Source: Microvelia longipes
Lineage: Eukaryota > Arthropoda > Insecta > Hemiptera > Veliidae
Length of the DNA: 64,000 nucleotides
NCBI GenBank assembly: GCA_018340805.1
Contig: JACMZG010001913.1
Coordinates: 11,788,710 to 11,852,709, forward strand
Reading direction: 5' to 3'
The position numbers and the translations under genes are program-made. Positions 42,641-53,685 of the stretch are shown in pieces (the stretch's first letter is position 1; every line of letters starts with the position of its first letter). Under the pieces are notes generated by a model. The model was not told the origin of the DNA, made no database searches, and was given only the letters and a program-made list of their open reading frames with translations.

Positions 42641-43695
42641 TTCCTGAATCGTTTTAACAAATGTTTTAAAATGAGCAAATTAATACAAAGATTTTGTGTT
42701 TATGTGTGTGTCTGTTATCATCGTATCTCCCAGTGTATTTATGCTAGAGAGGTGAAATTTAGTATAAAAATCAATCTTTTGGCCCAGCTCTTTATCAATC
42801 AACCAAATCAATGTTTAGGCCGTAATAATTACTCAGCAAAAACTTTGATCGGTTTGAGATTTGGCATGCATGTATTTAAACTTATGAACAATATATGTAC
42901 CAAGTTTCATCACATTATCAGTATTAGTTTGAAATTAATCCAATTACTTGTATGCGTTTTTTAAAAAAATGCACTTATCGGAAGACAATCTAGTTAAGCT
43001 GAAATTTGGAACAAGTGCATCCCTTGGCGTAATAAATAAGTGTACTAAGTTTTGTTTTGATACGGCAAGTATAACTTAGGTTTTTGTTAGATCATGAAAT
43101 TTAAGTGGCATCAAGGATCTTGAAAAAAGGAGATGAAGCACTAAGTCAATTTGTCATACAGCAAAGTGACCACATCGAAGATCGAAAAATAGAGAAGAAT
43201 TCAACACGAAACACACGTCAAAAACCAACTGCACATGCTTGGTACGATCTGCGCATGCTTATGATCCTTATAACAACGCAGGTCTTAAATTTTAGAGGCA
43301 AACTTACCTCTCAATGGTTTCCCATTGTTTATTGCTTGAGAAGGTTATAATTAAGCTTTAATTATCACTCACTAAAGTGACTAAGTATAGTTTATAATTT
43401 AAAAATAAATAAGCACAAATGACTTATCAAGCACCAAATGTAACAACCCGAGAAGCACAGAAGAAAGTTGATAAGCAAACTCGACAACCTTGCTACATAA
43501 TTTGGCGCTTTTTTAATTATTAAAATGGGAAGGTAAGTTTGCTTCTTAATGGGGTCAGAAATGTTCCTTAATGCGTCATCCCCTTTATTCAAGACCCTTG
43601 AGTAGCATTGAGCGAGGTCATTGCGTGGATAGGCGACCGCTAAGAATAAAACTAATGTAATTACTATCTGAGTACGACCATAGTTGGTATTAGGG
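42641..43695 (+). mobile_element. 5SL copy interrupted inside its 5S-like segment
   Basis: The body continues from the palindrome (CCCAGTGTATTTATGCTAGA, ATGTACCAAGTTTCATCACA), reaches GTTAGATCATGAAATTTAAG at 43081-43104, is broken by a MITE, and resumes at 43601 with GCATTGAGCGAGGTCATTGC and GGATAGGCGACCGCTAAGAA. Confidence 0.72.
43112..43600. mobile_element. hAT-like MITE with 8 bp target duplication
   Basis: The ends CAAGGATCTTGAAAAAAGGA and, inverted, CAAGGGTCTTGAATAAAGGG continue as inverted repeats for about 35 bp. AGTGGCAT (43104-43111) and AGTAGCAT (43601-43608) flank it, seven of eight identical, as expected for hAT-type insertion into an older sequence. The 81- and 66-codon frames inside are chance products of the inverted ends. 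Confidence 0.75.
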
Positions 43696-44499
43696 TTACC
43701 ATATCCTAAATTTGAAAAAGCGGAGGAAATCCAAAGGGGAGTCCTCCTCCGGAAGAGTTTTAGAAAACGTGATAATTCTCTTCATTTTATATCCAATTTT
43801 CTTAATCATTTTTTGACATTTAAATCAAATTTATCATATATTTTTTTTTAATCACCTTAATTCCTAATTTATAAAGTTAATTATTAAAATTGGTTGAAGA
43901 GTAACCCGCAATTTTTTTAATAAAAATGTCTGATGAACGGTGCAAAAGATATGGTTTTAGTCCATTGATCTAAAACCACATGCCCCAAAAAGATTTTACT
44001 TTTATTTTTAAGAATGCCTTAAAGTTTGCAAAGCAATCTTTTATTATTAAACTATTGTAGACTGAAGCATACAATAGTTTAAATATTCTATAATTTGAAA
44101 CAATGAAATAAACAAGTTTGTGTTTATATCACACGTTTGAACAAAAGGGTAAGATAAAAGTTCGGTATGTTCAATCGACTTAAATTGACATTAAATTGAT
44201 AATTCAGCTTTAGTAGAATAAAGGGAGCTAATATTCTGATACACCATTACCTACATTAAATAAAAATTGACCTACAGGGCGTGGCTATTTCCTTTGTGAA
44301 AATAACTTTTCAATTTGATATATAAAATGATTTCCTTAGATTAAAGAGAAATATTAGGAAATCCATTTAAACTAATCGAAATTTAGTTTACGAAATCTTA
44401 TTTTTCCTTGTTATTGTGTTCTTTACTAATGTTTATTTATGTTTGTTTATTTATATTACATTAACAGACTTTGAGTACAAGATTTATACTTATTTTATA
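43696..44499. other. AT-rich DNA, nothing recognised
   Basis: No supported feature. Confidence 0.45.
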
Positions 44500-46980
44500 C
44501 CTCATAAAAGGCATGAAATCAGCCTGTGGCATATTGTAGGGGTGTTAGTACATCGTAAAAAGCCTTGGTCTATCGCTGAAAGCGGGGCCGTTTAGCAGCA
44601 GTAGCGCCTCAAAACTTTAAAAAAAAATCCAAAAATTACCTCATAAACGGCATGGAAAAGACTTTTATATTTTTACTCTAGGCATTGAAAAAAACTTAAA
44701 TTATTAAGGTCTGCCGCGATCTTTGGGGCCGAATTTAAAACAGACCTACTACTATTGTAACGATTTATTAACGAGCTTTCAATTGTGCTTAATATACCAG
44801 AAGTTTACTTTACAACCGCAACACAAATTCGTCAGTAAAAAAAATAAAGTGAAAAATTTAATTTTTTATTTATTAATTTCATTGACCCCCCCCCCCTCAA
44901 CAAGATAGTATAGTATATAGTATATAAACAAATATAATATTTGTTTATATACTCCAGTCGCTCGTAAATAAATAAAGTTTCGCATCAATAAGATCTCATT
45001 TTGCAGCAAATGTACATAATATACTATTTTTAAGGCGGCTGCAAAGTGTCTACTTTACAATTTAAAAATTTCAATTAAGAATAATTTTATTGTAAGGGTA
45101 TAAAACATATACGTCTAGTATGCCGGCTTTAAAAGTATACTTCACAGCCGCTATTCAAATCGGTATGTAAAGGAAAATATTGATTTATTATTTTTTCACT
45201 GATATTAATTAAAATATTACATGCAACATGGCTGTAAAGCGATTTCATTGCTTTATAAAAAAATGAAATTAATTATTGACTCGCTCCTCTCGTGAATGAA
45301 CAAAAGCAGCAATAAAATGTCCTTTACAGCTTAATTACATAATTTACTATGTATTTTAAATAAAAAACTATTTATTCGATAGTTTATATTAGAAATTACC
45401 GTAAAAGTGTACCGAATAATCCTGGTTTAATAAACATGATTTTTGCAATGTCAAGAGTAAAGTAATATATAAACCCATGGATATATTATTACTAGAGGGG
45501 CTCTATTGGTTGAATTTTGAAACACTGACAAAATAACCTGACCACCTTCGCTTATAATGTTATCAAATAATCAGTACGAAATTACAATAACGTATATAGT
45601 AGTACGTTAAAAACACAAATCAAAACACAAACAAGGTATAGAAGTCGAAAACAATAGATTTATTATTGCCTTAACTCACTCTTGAAGGAGGTTTCAATAA
45701 GGTTACACAAAGCACCTGAGAGCCCCCAATACGATGTTTCAGGCCTTTCAATGTATTGAGATAGGCTATGCCTCCTCTAGTATACATTTTGTCTACCAGG
45801 GAGTTGGCTCAAATTTCCCTATGGACGTAAATGTAAACAAACTATTTACGTTTTCAAAGTGTTTGTTTTTATTGCATTTATTTGTACAATTTAGAATAAA
45901 ATGTTAATAATTTGTGTAAGAAATACGTTTTGTCATATTCAATAGAGGTATAAGTGCGAATCTTTAAATACTAGGTTTGTTTAAATAGCTTAAAACGAGC
46001 GGCTAATTATTTTTTTTTTCAAGTGCACTATTTAAATTAGTACATTTTTGCGATTCATATTTGTTGTTCCCCTTAAAATATTAATTGTAATTAGTAATTT
46101 AACAACTCTAACCAAACATTTTTGAATACAATAAAAGTAATCGTAATTTTAAGTTCATTTAAGGCAATACATTGTCGTCTGTTTGTTCTTTAAAATCTTA
46201 ATAAAAACATGTAGTTTACCTTTACTATAGTTCCTCTTTTTCTTTAACTAATTTATTGTAACAATTATTTCACAGAATTTAATACAAAATCATTAAACTA
46301 TCACGTACATATTAAAGAAAGAAAACACGATTAAAAGTAAAACTCACTTAATATTATCAGGGTTGCCAAAAAAACTAAGTAAAAAAACATAAATCCTAAG
46401 AGGGCGCATGCGCAGTTATTCCAATTTTAGCTATTTTTTATTTTTGAGGTTAACACTTGTTACCCAGGTTCGTTCTTGCTAGACCATATATGCAGGACTG
46501 GAATGTTGTGCGGGTCTAGCAGTATTGTGTAATATAGTCTTTCAATATTTAAAATTATACTTGAGAAAAACTGCTTTAAGATTTTTAAAGAACAAAAAAG
46601 GAACCTTTTGGTAGTGCAGTTTACCACCTTTAGTTTGGTGTTTTTTTTTGTTTTTTTTTTAAATCATCGATTGATACTTCTTTAATCACTATTCAAATAT
46701 ATCAAAAATGAGCTGAATTTGGTATTTTTCAAAACATGAACCATGGTCTGTTTTGAAAACGGTCCCATAAATCGCTAAAGACCTTGATGATTTACGTTTG
46801 TTTCAATGCCCAGAGTAAAAATATAAAGGTCTTTTCCATGCCGTTTATGAGGTACTTATTGGCATTTTTTTATTTCTTGAGGCGCGACTGCTACTTAACG
46901 GCCAAGATTTTCACGATGCACTAACTACCCCCTAAACTATCCCACGGACCAATTTTATGCCTTTTATGAGGTAGAAAATA
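44500..46980. repeat. Inverted repeat pair about 2.1 kb apart
   Basis: About 44510-44690 (ACCTCATAAAAGGCATGAAA, GTAGGGGTGTTAGTACATCG, CTCATAAACGGCATGGAAAA) is repeated inverted at about 46810-46975. The interval includes a CATAG MITE and otherwise unrecognised AT-rich DNA (44700-45475 and 45797-46800). It could be the terminal repeats of one degenerate DNA transposon or two copies of a short repeat. Confidence 0.55.
45476..45796 (+). mobile_element. CATAG MITE, complete-length but diverged
   Basis: Same plan as 58122-58442: CATGGATATATTATTACTAG at the left, CTATTGGTTGAATTTTGAAA, GAGGTTTCAATAAGGTTACA, and GATAGGCTATGCCTCCTCTA near the right end. The target duplication is not recognisable. Confidence 0.7.
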
Positions 46981-46989
46981 AGCCGAGGG

Positions 46990-47635
46990 CTCCCGGACTA
47001 AATAGATAACTGAAAGAGTAAAAAAAAAGTTTCGAATTTTTTGCTGAGTTGTGATTGCGAGCTGAATGAAGTCACAAAAAATATTTTTCGGATACCGCAA
47101 CTAAACCAAATGATTGATTTTTGTACCGAGTTTCAATTCTCTTGCACAAATACACTGGGAGATACGATGATAACAGACACACACGCATTCAGACAAATAA
47201 CTTTGTGAAAACTACTCAGTAGGGCTTAAAACACCGGAATTCATATGAATAGGAATTCACCGGATAATTCGTATGAAATCCAGGTTTTGGATTTTATTAA
47301 AAACACAATACTTTTCTATACACCAACCGTATAAATGAGGAAAAATAATCATAACAGTGCAATAAGGCGACAACCACACAAGGGACTTCATCTATAGCAA
47401 GGGTACTTACTTCCTATAGCATGTATTGGAATGTTGCTATGATGGTTTTGTACTTAGGTTTTTGCGGGATGTGATCTTTCTCGTTAATCACAATAATAGT
47501 ACTAAAAAGCGGAAATAAGTACTAATATAATAGTACTAGGGCGAAAATAATAGTACTAATCAATTTTATTAATTCTTAATAAATCTGTTGAGAAAAAGTT
47601 CCCAAGTACCCCGTACCCGATTGTTTTATTGTTTC
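46990..47635. mobile_element. 5SL fragments
   Basis: About 47000-47345 is a minus-oriented body (GATACGATGATAACAGACAC, GATTGATTTTTGTACCGAGT). About 47580-47635 is a plus-oriented 3' end (AAAGTTCCCAAGTACCCCGT). A short TAATAGTACTA repeat lies between them. Confidence 0.6.
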
Positions 47636-47719
47636 TCTTAACATTTGTTTGTATTCGCTGATGTTAGTTTACTTTCATGTTAATGTCCTTTTATGTTAAT
47701 TTCCTTTATATACATACAT

Positions 47720-47959
47720 GCCCAATAAAGTTCGATCAGCATTCTGCAATACATGGGTGTGTAACGGGAGTAGCCTAAACACTTAATTTTAGGGGAGTTT
47801 GTAAATGAAGTAGATAAAATTCAAAATGAGGTCCCATGCATTTTAAATTTTATCAACTTCATTTCTAAACTCCTCTGAAATTAACATTTCATTATGCTTA
47901 AATTAACTTAATTTAACAGTATCTTAAATGAACAGTATGCTGATCGGACCCTACTGGGC
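47720..47959. mobile_element. Short MITE with GCCCA ends
   Basis: GCCCAATAAAGTTCGATCAG at the left is inverted at 47935-47959 (GCCCAGTAGGGTCCGATCAG). The interior also folds (GAAGTAGATAAAATTCAAAA against the AATTTTATCAACTTC side). Confidence 0.7.
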
Positions 47960-48056
47960 AACTTCGACTCACCAATTTATAGATTTGCATTTAAAGTAAG
48001 CTGTGCTTGTTTTCAAGCTTGGTACTATAAAAACATCTAAGTACACAGTAAAAACG

Positions 48057-48062
48057 TTTATT
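48057..48062 (-). promoter_or_regulatory. Polyadenylation signal of the odorant receptor
   Basis: AATAAA on the minus strand, 160 bp past the receptor stop codon; the nearest canonical signal in a sensible place. Confidence 0.5.
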
Positions 48063-48221
48063 TGTAATATAATATGGTAAGAGGTAATTTGCCTATAAAT
48101 TAAAATACGAGCAGTTGTTGCCTTAGATTGTGAGCATAAGTAACAACCAAGTGGGTTTTTGACACGTGTTTAGAAAATATTCCTCTTGATTATTGGATAT
48201 ATTCCTTGTACTAATTTGGGA

Positions 48222-48275
48222 TTATTTCTGAAATGCATAGAGTAAATTAATGTACGTGTAAGCAGAATTCACGAC
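48222..48275 (-). CDS. Odorant receptor exon 5 (C-terminus)
   Basis: After the acceptor GATTTCAG|GTC the frame gives VVNSAYTYINLLYAFQK and TAA. The aromatic-serine-aromatic pattern close to the stop is the usual ending of insect odorant receptors. The exon is only 54 bp. Confidence 0.8.
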   Translation of the reverse strand, partial: VVNSAYTYINLLYAFQK

Positions 48276-50656
48276 CTGAAATCAAACAATAATTTTAATT
48301 TCTCACTTGGTGTACGAGCAGACTTCATGCCTCACTGAGATAATTGTTTGTTACAGCGTTTGATCCCATCTCAAGTCAACAGAGAGTTGTGGGGAAACCA
48401 TTAGAAACTAAGTTCAGAATATTCAAGAAGAAAAGACCCAAACTAGAAACTAAGATATAAGGAACTAACAACAGAAATATTCAATTAGACATGCTGATTC
48501 AATGTTAAGCATTCCCTACTGATCAAATAATCATACACTTTTCACAAAGTTATAACTGGCTAGACAATAGGTTATTTATTATTCTGAGGTTGATCGCATA
48601 GACACTATTGTAATACCACCTTGCATTCATGTAAACTTCTAAGGACGAGCGAAGTGTCTCCGAAGTTAAAAGGAAAAGTACCAGGCTACTCTCAACCCGA
48701 TTTTGTAATTAGATAAAGTAAGCATTAAGCATTGCAAACAAGAAGTTTAGTTACAGTGGCAAATGTGTCATAATTAGCTCTGAGATTGAAGCCAGCTCCT
48801 GACATAGATATTGTTAGAAGAGTCTTGGCTTGCATGATTCTTATTGACCTCTTCACTTCCTCGCTGCAGTGAACCCAGTTAGTGAAGTATAGCTCGTATC
48901 GAACCTGTTCGAACTGAAACAAAATTAATTCGCTTTTAATTAGACGTTCTTAAACATATTAGACCAAGAGCCCAGGGGTGTTTTGTTAATAAGAAGTGTA
49001 ATGGCTGGAACCGATCTCAATTTTTCGTAAATACGTTCCTGAACAAGGATCTGCAATTCTGCTGACTCGTATCGGATGGGCGTCCCTGGCAGAACCTTTG
49101 ACCCCTAAAGTGCGTTCTGTCTGGGATACCCATCCGATACGAGTCGGTAGAATTGCAGATCCTTGTTCAGGAAGGTATTTACGAAAAATTGAGACCGGTT
49201 CCAGCCATTACACTTTTTATTAACAAAACACCCCTGGGCTTTTGGTGTTGAATTGGGATTAAACAGATATTTTTTTTACCGCAGGACCTGAGTCTAGCGA
49301 ATAGAAATTACAACTTTGATTATATTTGTCAACATTATATTTGATTTGACATTCAACCAATGTTGATAAATATTACCATTTGACAATCAACCAACGTTGA
49401 TAAATATAACCATTTGGCAATCAACCAACGATGATAAATATAACTATTTGACAATCAACCAACGTTGATAAATATAACCATTTGAGAATTTACCAACGTT
49501 AATAAATATAACCATTTGACAATCAACAAACGTTGATAAAACAATAGCTATATAAACTTATAGCTTTTAAACTTAGAGTAAATAAAAAAAAATTACTTGT
49601 TGTTATATGATATTACTTTTGTGTTCTTATACAATAAAAATCGTATTTATTTATTTAAATATAACCATTTGACATTCATCTAACGTTGATAAATATAACC
49701 ATAGCTTAATCCATAACTCCATAGATCCAAAAAGCCATAGATTAAAATCCCTTTTAATCTAATCTACGCATGATATTATATTGTGTAATACTTACTAATA
49801 AAGATGTCTGCTCTCCGTAGTAGCAAACTATCCAAATATTCGCAATTTGAGGAACGACGAAAGTGACTGTTTGTAGTTTGATTTCGTAACTAACAGAATC
49901 CTGAAACCCCAACCAGATAATATAAAACTTATTGCCAAAAACCAATCAATATACTAGCGGGATGATATGCAATGAATGATAACCTTTATCCGTGCTTCTA
50001 AAAGATTATCTTGACGGCTTTCTATAGAGTATACTACCACTAAACGCCTTTCATAAGAGTATACGCCTACTGAAAGACTTTCTTAAGACTATACTACCAC
50101 TAGACAGCTTTCTTAAGAGTGTACTACCACTAGATGAATTTTATAAGAGTATGCTGTTACTAAAAGAATCTCTTAAGAGTATATTGCCACTACACGGCTG
50201 TCTTAAGAGTATAATGTCACTAAAAGACTTTCTTGATAGTACAACCAGTAAAACACTTTTTTAAGAGCATACTCCCACTAAAAGACTTTCTTAAAAGTAT
50301 AATACCAGTAATAGACTTTCTTAAGAGTATACTGCCACCAAAATACTTAAAAAATAACATTATACTGATCACCTTTTGGCCTTGACGCGTTTTATGATAA
50401 TTATGGTCTAATTCTCACTCACTGCGGCCACAATTTTTATTGGATTAAAAGATGTTTTGGCCATTGCGAGTTCTTAGTGGATATTATAGGCAATTTATGC
50501 TTTACATTAGATAGTTATGAATAGTAATATTCAAATAATTTAAAAGAACAAAACACCAAACTGACCAAGTGGTTTAAGCGAATTTTACCTTAAGTGATGT
50601 TCGGGGGAAGGGGTGGCAGTGATTTTTTTTTGAGGGAGAGTACTCACTGATCAAGA

Positions 50657-50698
<42 letters not shown>

Positions 50699-50835
50699 AT
50701 ATATATATAAACTAGATGTAAGTGTACACTTACGTACACTTTCTGTACGGAAGTGTATATCCGTTTATATATACTTATATCTATATAGAAGTAGGTGTAC
50801 ACTTACGTACACTTTCTGTACGTAAGTGTATATAC

Positions 50836-50891
<56 letters not shown>

Positions 50892-53572
50892 ATATATATA
50901 TACAAATCAATGCTGCATGTCGCAATGTTGTTTGTTGAGCTGATAACAACAAATATTTAAATTTTAAATTAACTTACAGATAATAGACAATAACAAGAAA
51001 TGGCGATCATAAAAGAAGAAAACCCAATCACAAATAATATTGCTATACCACCATATGTTTGATAATGCTTGAAGATCCTAGAAACAAAATATCAATAAAT
51101 TATCATAACGATTTTATAACTAAAGAGGCCCTATCAGTTAAAGTTGAACTTTTCTCATTAAAAAAAAATAAATGCCCGTTTTAGGGCCTTTCGGCCATCA
51201 GGGTATTCACCCTGGGAAACCACTCAGGTGGGTTGCATCTATTCACTCTAAGAATTAATTAACGTTGGCGAAATCATTTATACAAATACTATTCATAAAA
51301 TAGTATTTATATTAGTAATTATATAATTTATAATAGTAATTATATCCGGCTGCGAACCCCGGACCTCCCGTGCGAAATCGAACGCCTATACGATCACGGC
51401 CACGGAGGCAGACTACTTTTCTCATTTACCGAAGGTAAATTCTATATACCGGAGGTATGGGAAAAGTATTGTGTTTGCAAAAAAATCCGAATTCTGGATT
51501 TCCCCTGAATTATCCGTTTCGGGTGTTTTTCAGGTCTCCTGAGTGGCTATACAAAGTTGTCTGTCTTTAAATGTGTGAGGGTGTGTATACGTCTGTCTTA
51601 TTATCGCAGTTCCTAGCGTATTGAGAGTTGAAACACTAATGTTAACATCTAGTTGTGCTCCCTGGAAAATATTTTTGATGCCACCATTAACCAGCAATAA
51701 TGGCAGCAAAAAGTTGTTTGATTGTAAAAATCAAAAAAATATATAAGTTGTAATTTGATACAAGTATATCCCTTTAAGTAATAAATGAGTATACTAAGTT
51801 TCATTTCATTGCAGCAAGTATTTCTACGCTTTGTTGGATAATAAAAGTTAAGCACCATCGAGCGAGGTCAGAGCCTGGATATATTTACTGTCTAAGGACG
51901 AGCGAAGTGAGTTCAAAGACGTGTTGCAGTATAAATTTGGAGTTGTTTATTTACTGAGGACGAACGTAGCGAGGCCGAAGTAGTGAGAATGTGCGTAACG
52001 AATCTGATATGGTGATAAAAAGTTCCGAGGTACCCTGTACCCGCTTTTTTAACATTAGATGTAGACCTTACACGACAGCAGTATGAAACCGTTTCTCACT
52101 AACGTAGAAAGTGACTTTCATGCAAGTCATTTCTCTGTATTTGTCACATACTTATGCAACGAAGAGACGAAAAATAAAAGAGGAAGAAGTCTCTCCAAAA
52201 AAATATTTCTTTTTAGCAAAGCGCTTTCAACCTAACAAGAGGTCATCATCAGTGCTAGCCGTTGAATTAAGAAGAGGGTGATAGATGAGTCTTACAGATC
52301 AGATATCAAAGATGAGATAGACCAAGATATCAGAGATGAGTCTATCTTTGATATCTGATCTGTAAGACTCATCTATCACTCTGTTCTTTATTCAACGGCT
52401 AGCACTGATGATGACCTCTTGTTAGGTTGAAAGCGCTTTGCTAAAAAGAAATATACTTTTGTGGAGAGACTTCTTCCTCTTTTATTAAGATGAACTCCAT
52501 TAACGCTCACCGTAGTTCTTCTAGAGACGAATACATTTGCTTGCTAAAGCAAATGTATTCGTAAAACAAGACAGGATGCCACTTAAAAGTGGCATCCTGT
52601 CTTGTTTTCCTGCCCCTAAATAACTAAATAATAAAAAATTAAAATTTAATAATAGAATAATTACTTTAAGCACATTTGATGCAAGATGATTATATTTCTA
52701 AAATTTTTCTCATACATTTTTAAAAAATATGGTTTTTCGTATAATCTCTTATCTAATTCAACTTCTCTAAACATAAATGCAACTTCCTTATTTTTTTTTC
52801 TCACATTAGATGTACGAAACTTGCATACGGCTTCAGTTCTTCTATGTAGTGATTTAATAGTTGAAATCAGTAGATTAAGCTCGAGTATGATTTTTTGGAT
52901 GTAAAGATAGCCAGGTAGAGCAGCTGCTAATTCTACTATCAGGCAATAAATCGAGCATATTTGATGAAACATTGCCAAATAAAACATTACGTCACTCGAC
53001 GTATCGAATGGATATTTAAAGGGAATCGGTAGTTTTCTCATCGAATCTTCTCCTTTAATTGAGTCTATGATTAGATTCAAAAATATTAAACTGATTCCAG
53101 CAATGAAAATTAAAATTGGCCAAATGTTAATTGATAGTGACCATATTTTAAAATTTTCTTTTTGTAAATTTTCATCCATTTCTCTAAGCTTTGATGATTT
53201 TTCCATGTAACGATACAATTTTATACCGTTCCGTCTTTTCCAAAAAAATGTAACGTGACATATCGTGGACAATAGAAATATAATTTCTATATTGAATAAA
53301 TAAATGATTTTCTCAACATTCATGTTATTGGCTAGTTCGTCGAGTATAGCGTAAGCACCACATGCCACCGTAATCCATAATGTTATTAAAATAAAGAAAT
53401 TGTACATAAGAACGAATATAACACTGTGCGGAGTCAACCTCATAACGCAACCGTTTAATATCATTAGGTATCCATAGTCCGCTTTTATACTTTCAAATCT
53501 TTTTTCATCCTCCTCCTTTGTAGTAGAAAAATGTTTTATTAAATGTTTGTAAATTTTATTTTTTAATGTCAT
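48222..53572 (-). CDS. Insect odorant receptor, complete five-exon gene (span)
   Basis: A seven-transmembrane, ligand-gated chemosensory channel subunit of the 7tm_6 family, expected to work in the dendrite membrane of olfactory neurons together with the co-receptor Orco. The model joins exons 53572-52665, 51077-50978, 49900-49796, 48913-48755 and 48275-48222, all bounded by GT/AG, with phases 2, 0, 0 and 0. It gives 441 residues, in the usual range of about 380-450. Family marks: hydrophobic segments near residues 50-72, 88-110, 143-169 and 194-226, the loop motif KLPIPFKYPFD at 180-190, a CYYGEQ block in exon 3, YELYFTNW in exon 4, and the tyrosine-containing C-terminus NSAYTYINLLYAF in exon 5. 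No stop or frameshift is needed, so it is probably functional. The subfamily is unknown. Introns are packed with repeats. Confidence 0.85.
48755..48913 (-). CDS. Odorant receptor exon 4
   Basis: Acceptor TTTGTTTCAG|TTC and donor ACT|GTAACT frame 53 codons. They include FEQVRYELYFTNWVHCSEEV, the conserved Trp-containing loop, and QAKTLLTISMSGAGFNL leading into the last membrane segment. Reading through the donor would give a truncated end (KLLVCNA), which lacks the family C-terminus, so the splice is preferred. Confidence 0.82.
48963..49246. mobile_element. Palindromic MITE in receptor intron 3
   Basis: Arms of about 125 bp are inverted complements from CCAAGAGCCCAGGGGTGTTT to AACACCCCTGGGC, TTTTGG. 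The centre is near 49105. A rearranged relative is at 15358. Confidence 0.85.
49330..49700. repeat. 34 bp minisatellite in receptor intron 3
   Basis: The unit TTTGACAATCAACCAACGTT, then GATAAATATAACCA is repeated about six times at 49344-49540, with another copy at about 49655-49700. Confidence 0.9.
49796..49900 (-). CDS. Odorant receptor exon 3
   Basis: Acceptor GGGGTTTCAG|GAT and donor TTA|GTAAGT frame 35 codons, phase 0 to 0. It contains VPQIANIWIVCYYGEQTSLL; the (Y/W)C(Y/W)(Y/F)GE(Q/E) block before the last loop is a family hallmark. The frame is open a little further upstream, but the phase of exon 2 supports this acceptor. Confidence 0.8.
50010..50345. repeat. 30 bp minisatellite in receptor intron 2
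   Basis: About eleven units built on AAAGACTTTCTTAAGAGTAT followed by ACTGCCACTA, with point differences between units. Confidence 0.9.
50346..50977. repeat. Rest of receptor intron 2: two (TA)n tracts and a duplicated block
   Basis: (TA)n tracts lie at about 50655-50710 and 50838-50905. Between them GTGTACACTTACGTACACTT followed by TCTGTACG occurs twice (50718 and 50790). The remaining sequence holds nothing recognised. Confidence 0.85.
50978..51077 (-). CDS. Odorant receptor exon 2
   Basis: Acceptor TTTGTTTCTAG|G and donor TCT|GTAAGT frame a 100 bp exon that completes the split lysine codon of exon 1. It then reads IFKHYQTYGGIAILLFVIGF and SSFMIAISCYCLLS, the fifth membrane segment. It is short, but both splice sites are strong and the phases match its neighbours exactly. 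Confidence 0.8.
51148..51426 (-). mobile_element. tRNA-derived SINE in receptor intron 1, 12 bp target duplication
   Basis: ACTTTTCTCATT lies at 51148-51159 and 51415-51426. Between them the inverted tail (ATGCCCGTTTTAGGGCCTTT), inverted box B (GCTGCGAACCCCGGACCT) and inverted box A (GATCACGGCCACGGAGGC) are in order. It inserted at the start of a 5SL copy. Confidence 0.88.
51427..52055 (+). mobile_element. 5SL copy in receptor intron 1
   Basis: The body, 5S-like segment at 51830-51880 (GTTAAGCACCATCGAGCGAG, GTCAGAGCCTGGAT), GACGAGCGAAGTGAG and the end CCGAGGTACCCTGTACCCGC are present. It lies antisense to the receptor. Confidence 0.75.
52172..52515. mobile_element. Foldback/MITE element, copy 2, in receptor intron 1
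   Basis: Arms match copy 1 at 7803-8150 (AAAGAGGAAGAAGTCTCTCC, AGCAAAGCGCTTTCAACC, GATGAGTCTTACAGATCAGA). The centre (52310-52330) differs by a short extra repeat. The right arm keeps GATGAACTCCATTAACGCTC, which in copy 1 is on the left arm. Confidence 0.78.
52527..52608. repeat. Two adjacent perfect hairpins
   Basis: 52527-52562 has 16 bp arms (ACGAATACATTTGCTT) with a 4 nt loop. 52563-52608 has 22 bp arms (AAAACAAGACAGGATGCCAC, TT) with a 2 nt loop. They abut each other in intron 1, close to the exon 1 donor. The function is not known. Confidence 0.85.
52665..53572 (-). CDS. Odorant receptor exon 1 (N-terminal two thirds)
   Basis: ATG at 53572 starts an uninterrupted frame of 302 codons plus two bases, ending at donor CTTAAA|GTAATT. 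If read on, a stop follows at once, so the splice is required. It holds the cytoplasmic N-terminus (acidic, KEEDEKRFESIKADYGYLM), four membrane segments, the extracellular KLPIPFKYPFDTSSDVMFYL loop and the charged intracellular stretch ending IIILHQMCLK, where family members have I..HQ..L. The single large exon suggests loss of ancestral introns. The plus-strand frame at 52686 is its shadow. Confidence 0.88.
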
Positions 53573-53685
53573 TTTTTTTGTAAAATCTTAAAATATATTT
53601 ATTTTATCTCTAAAAGGGAAAAAATAAATTGACTGTAGTTAGAGAAGAATATAACTGATATTTTATCCCAAATTTCAAAATGCAG

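Noticed and set aside
43105..43592. 81- and 66-codon ORFs beginning with similar residues on opposite strands
   Set aside because: Both start in the terminal inverted repeats of one MITE.
48725..48754. Receptor exon 4 reading through to a stop (ending VCNA)
   Set aside because: It would lack the conserved C-terminus; donor ACT|GTAACT joined to the exon at 48275 restores it in phase.
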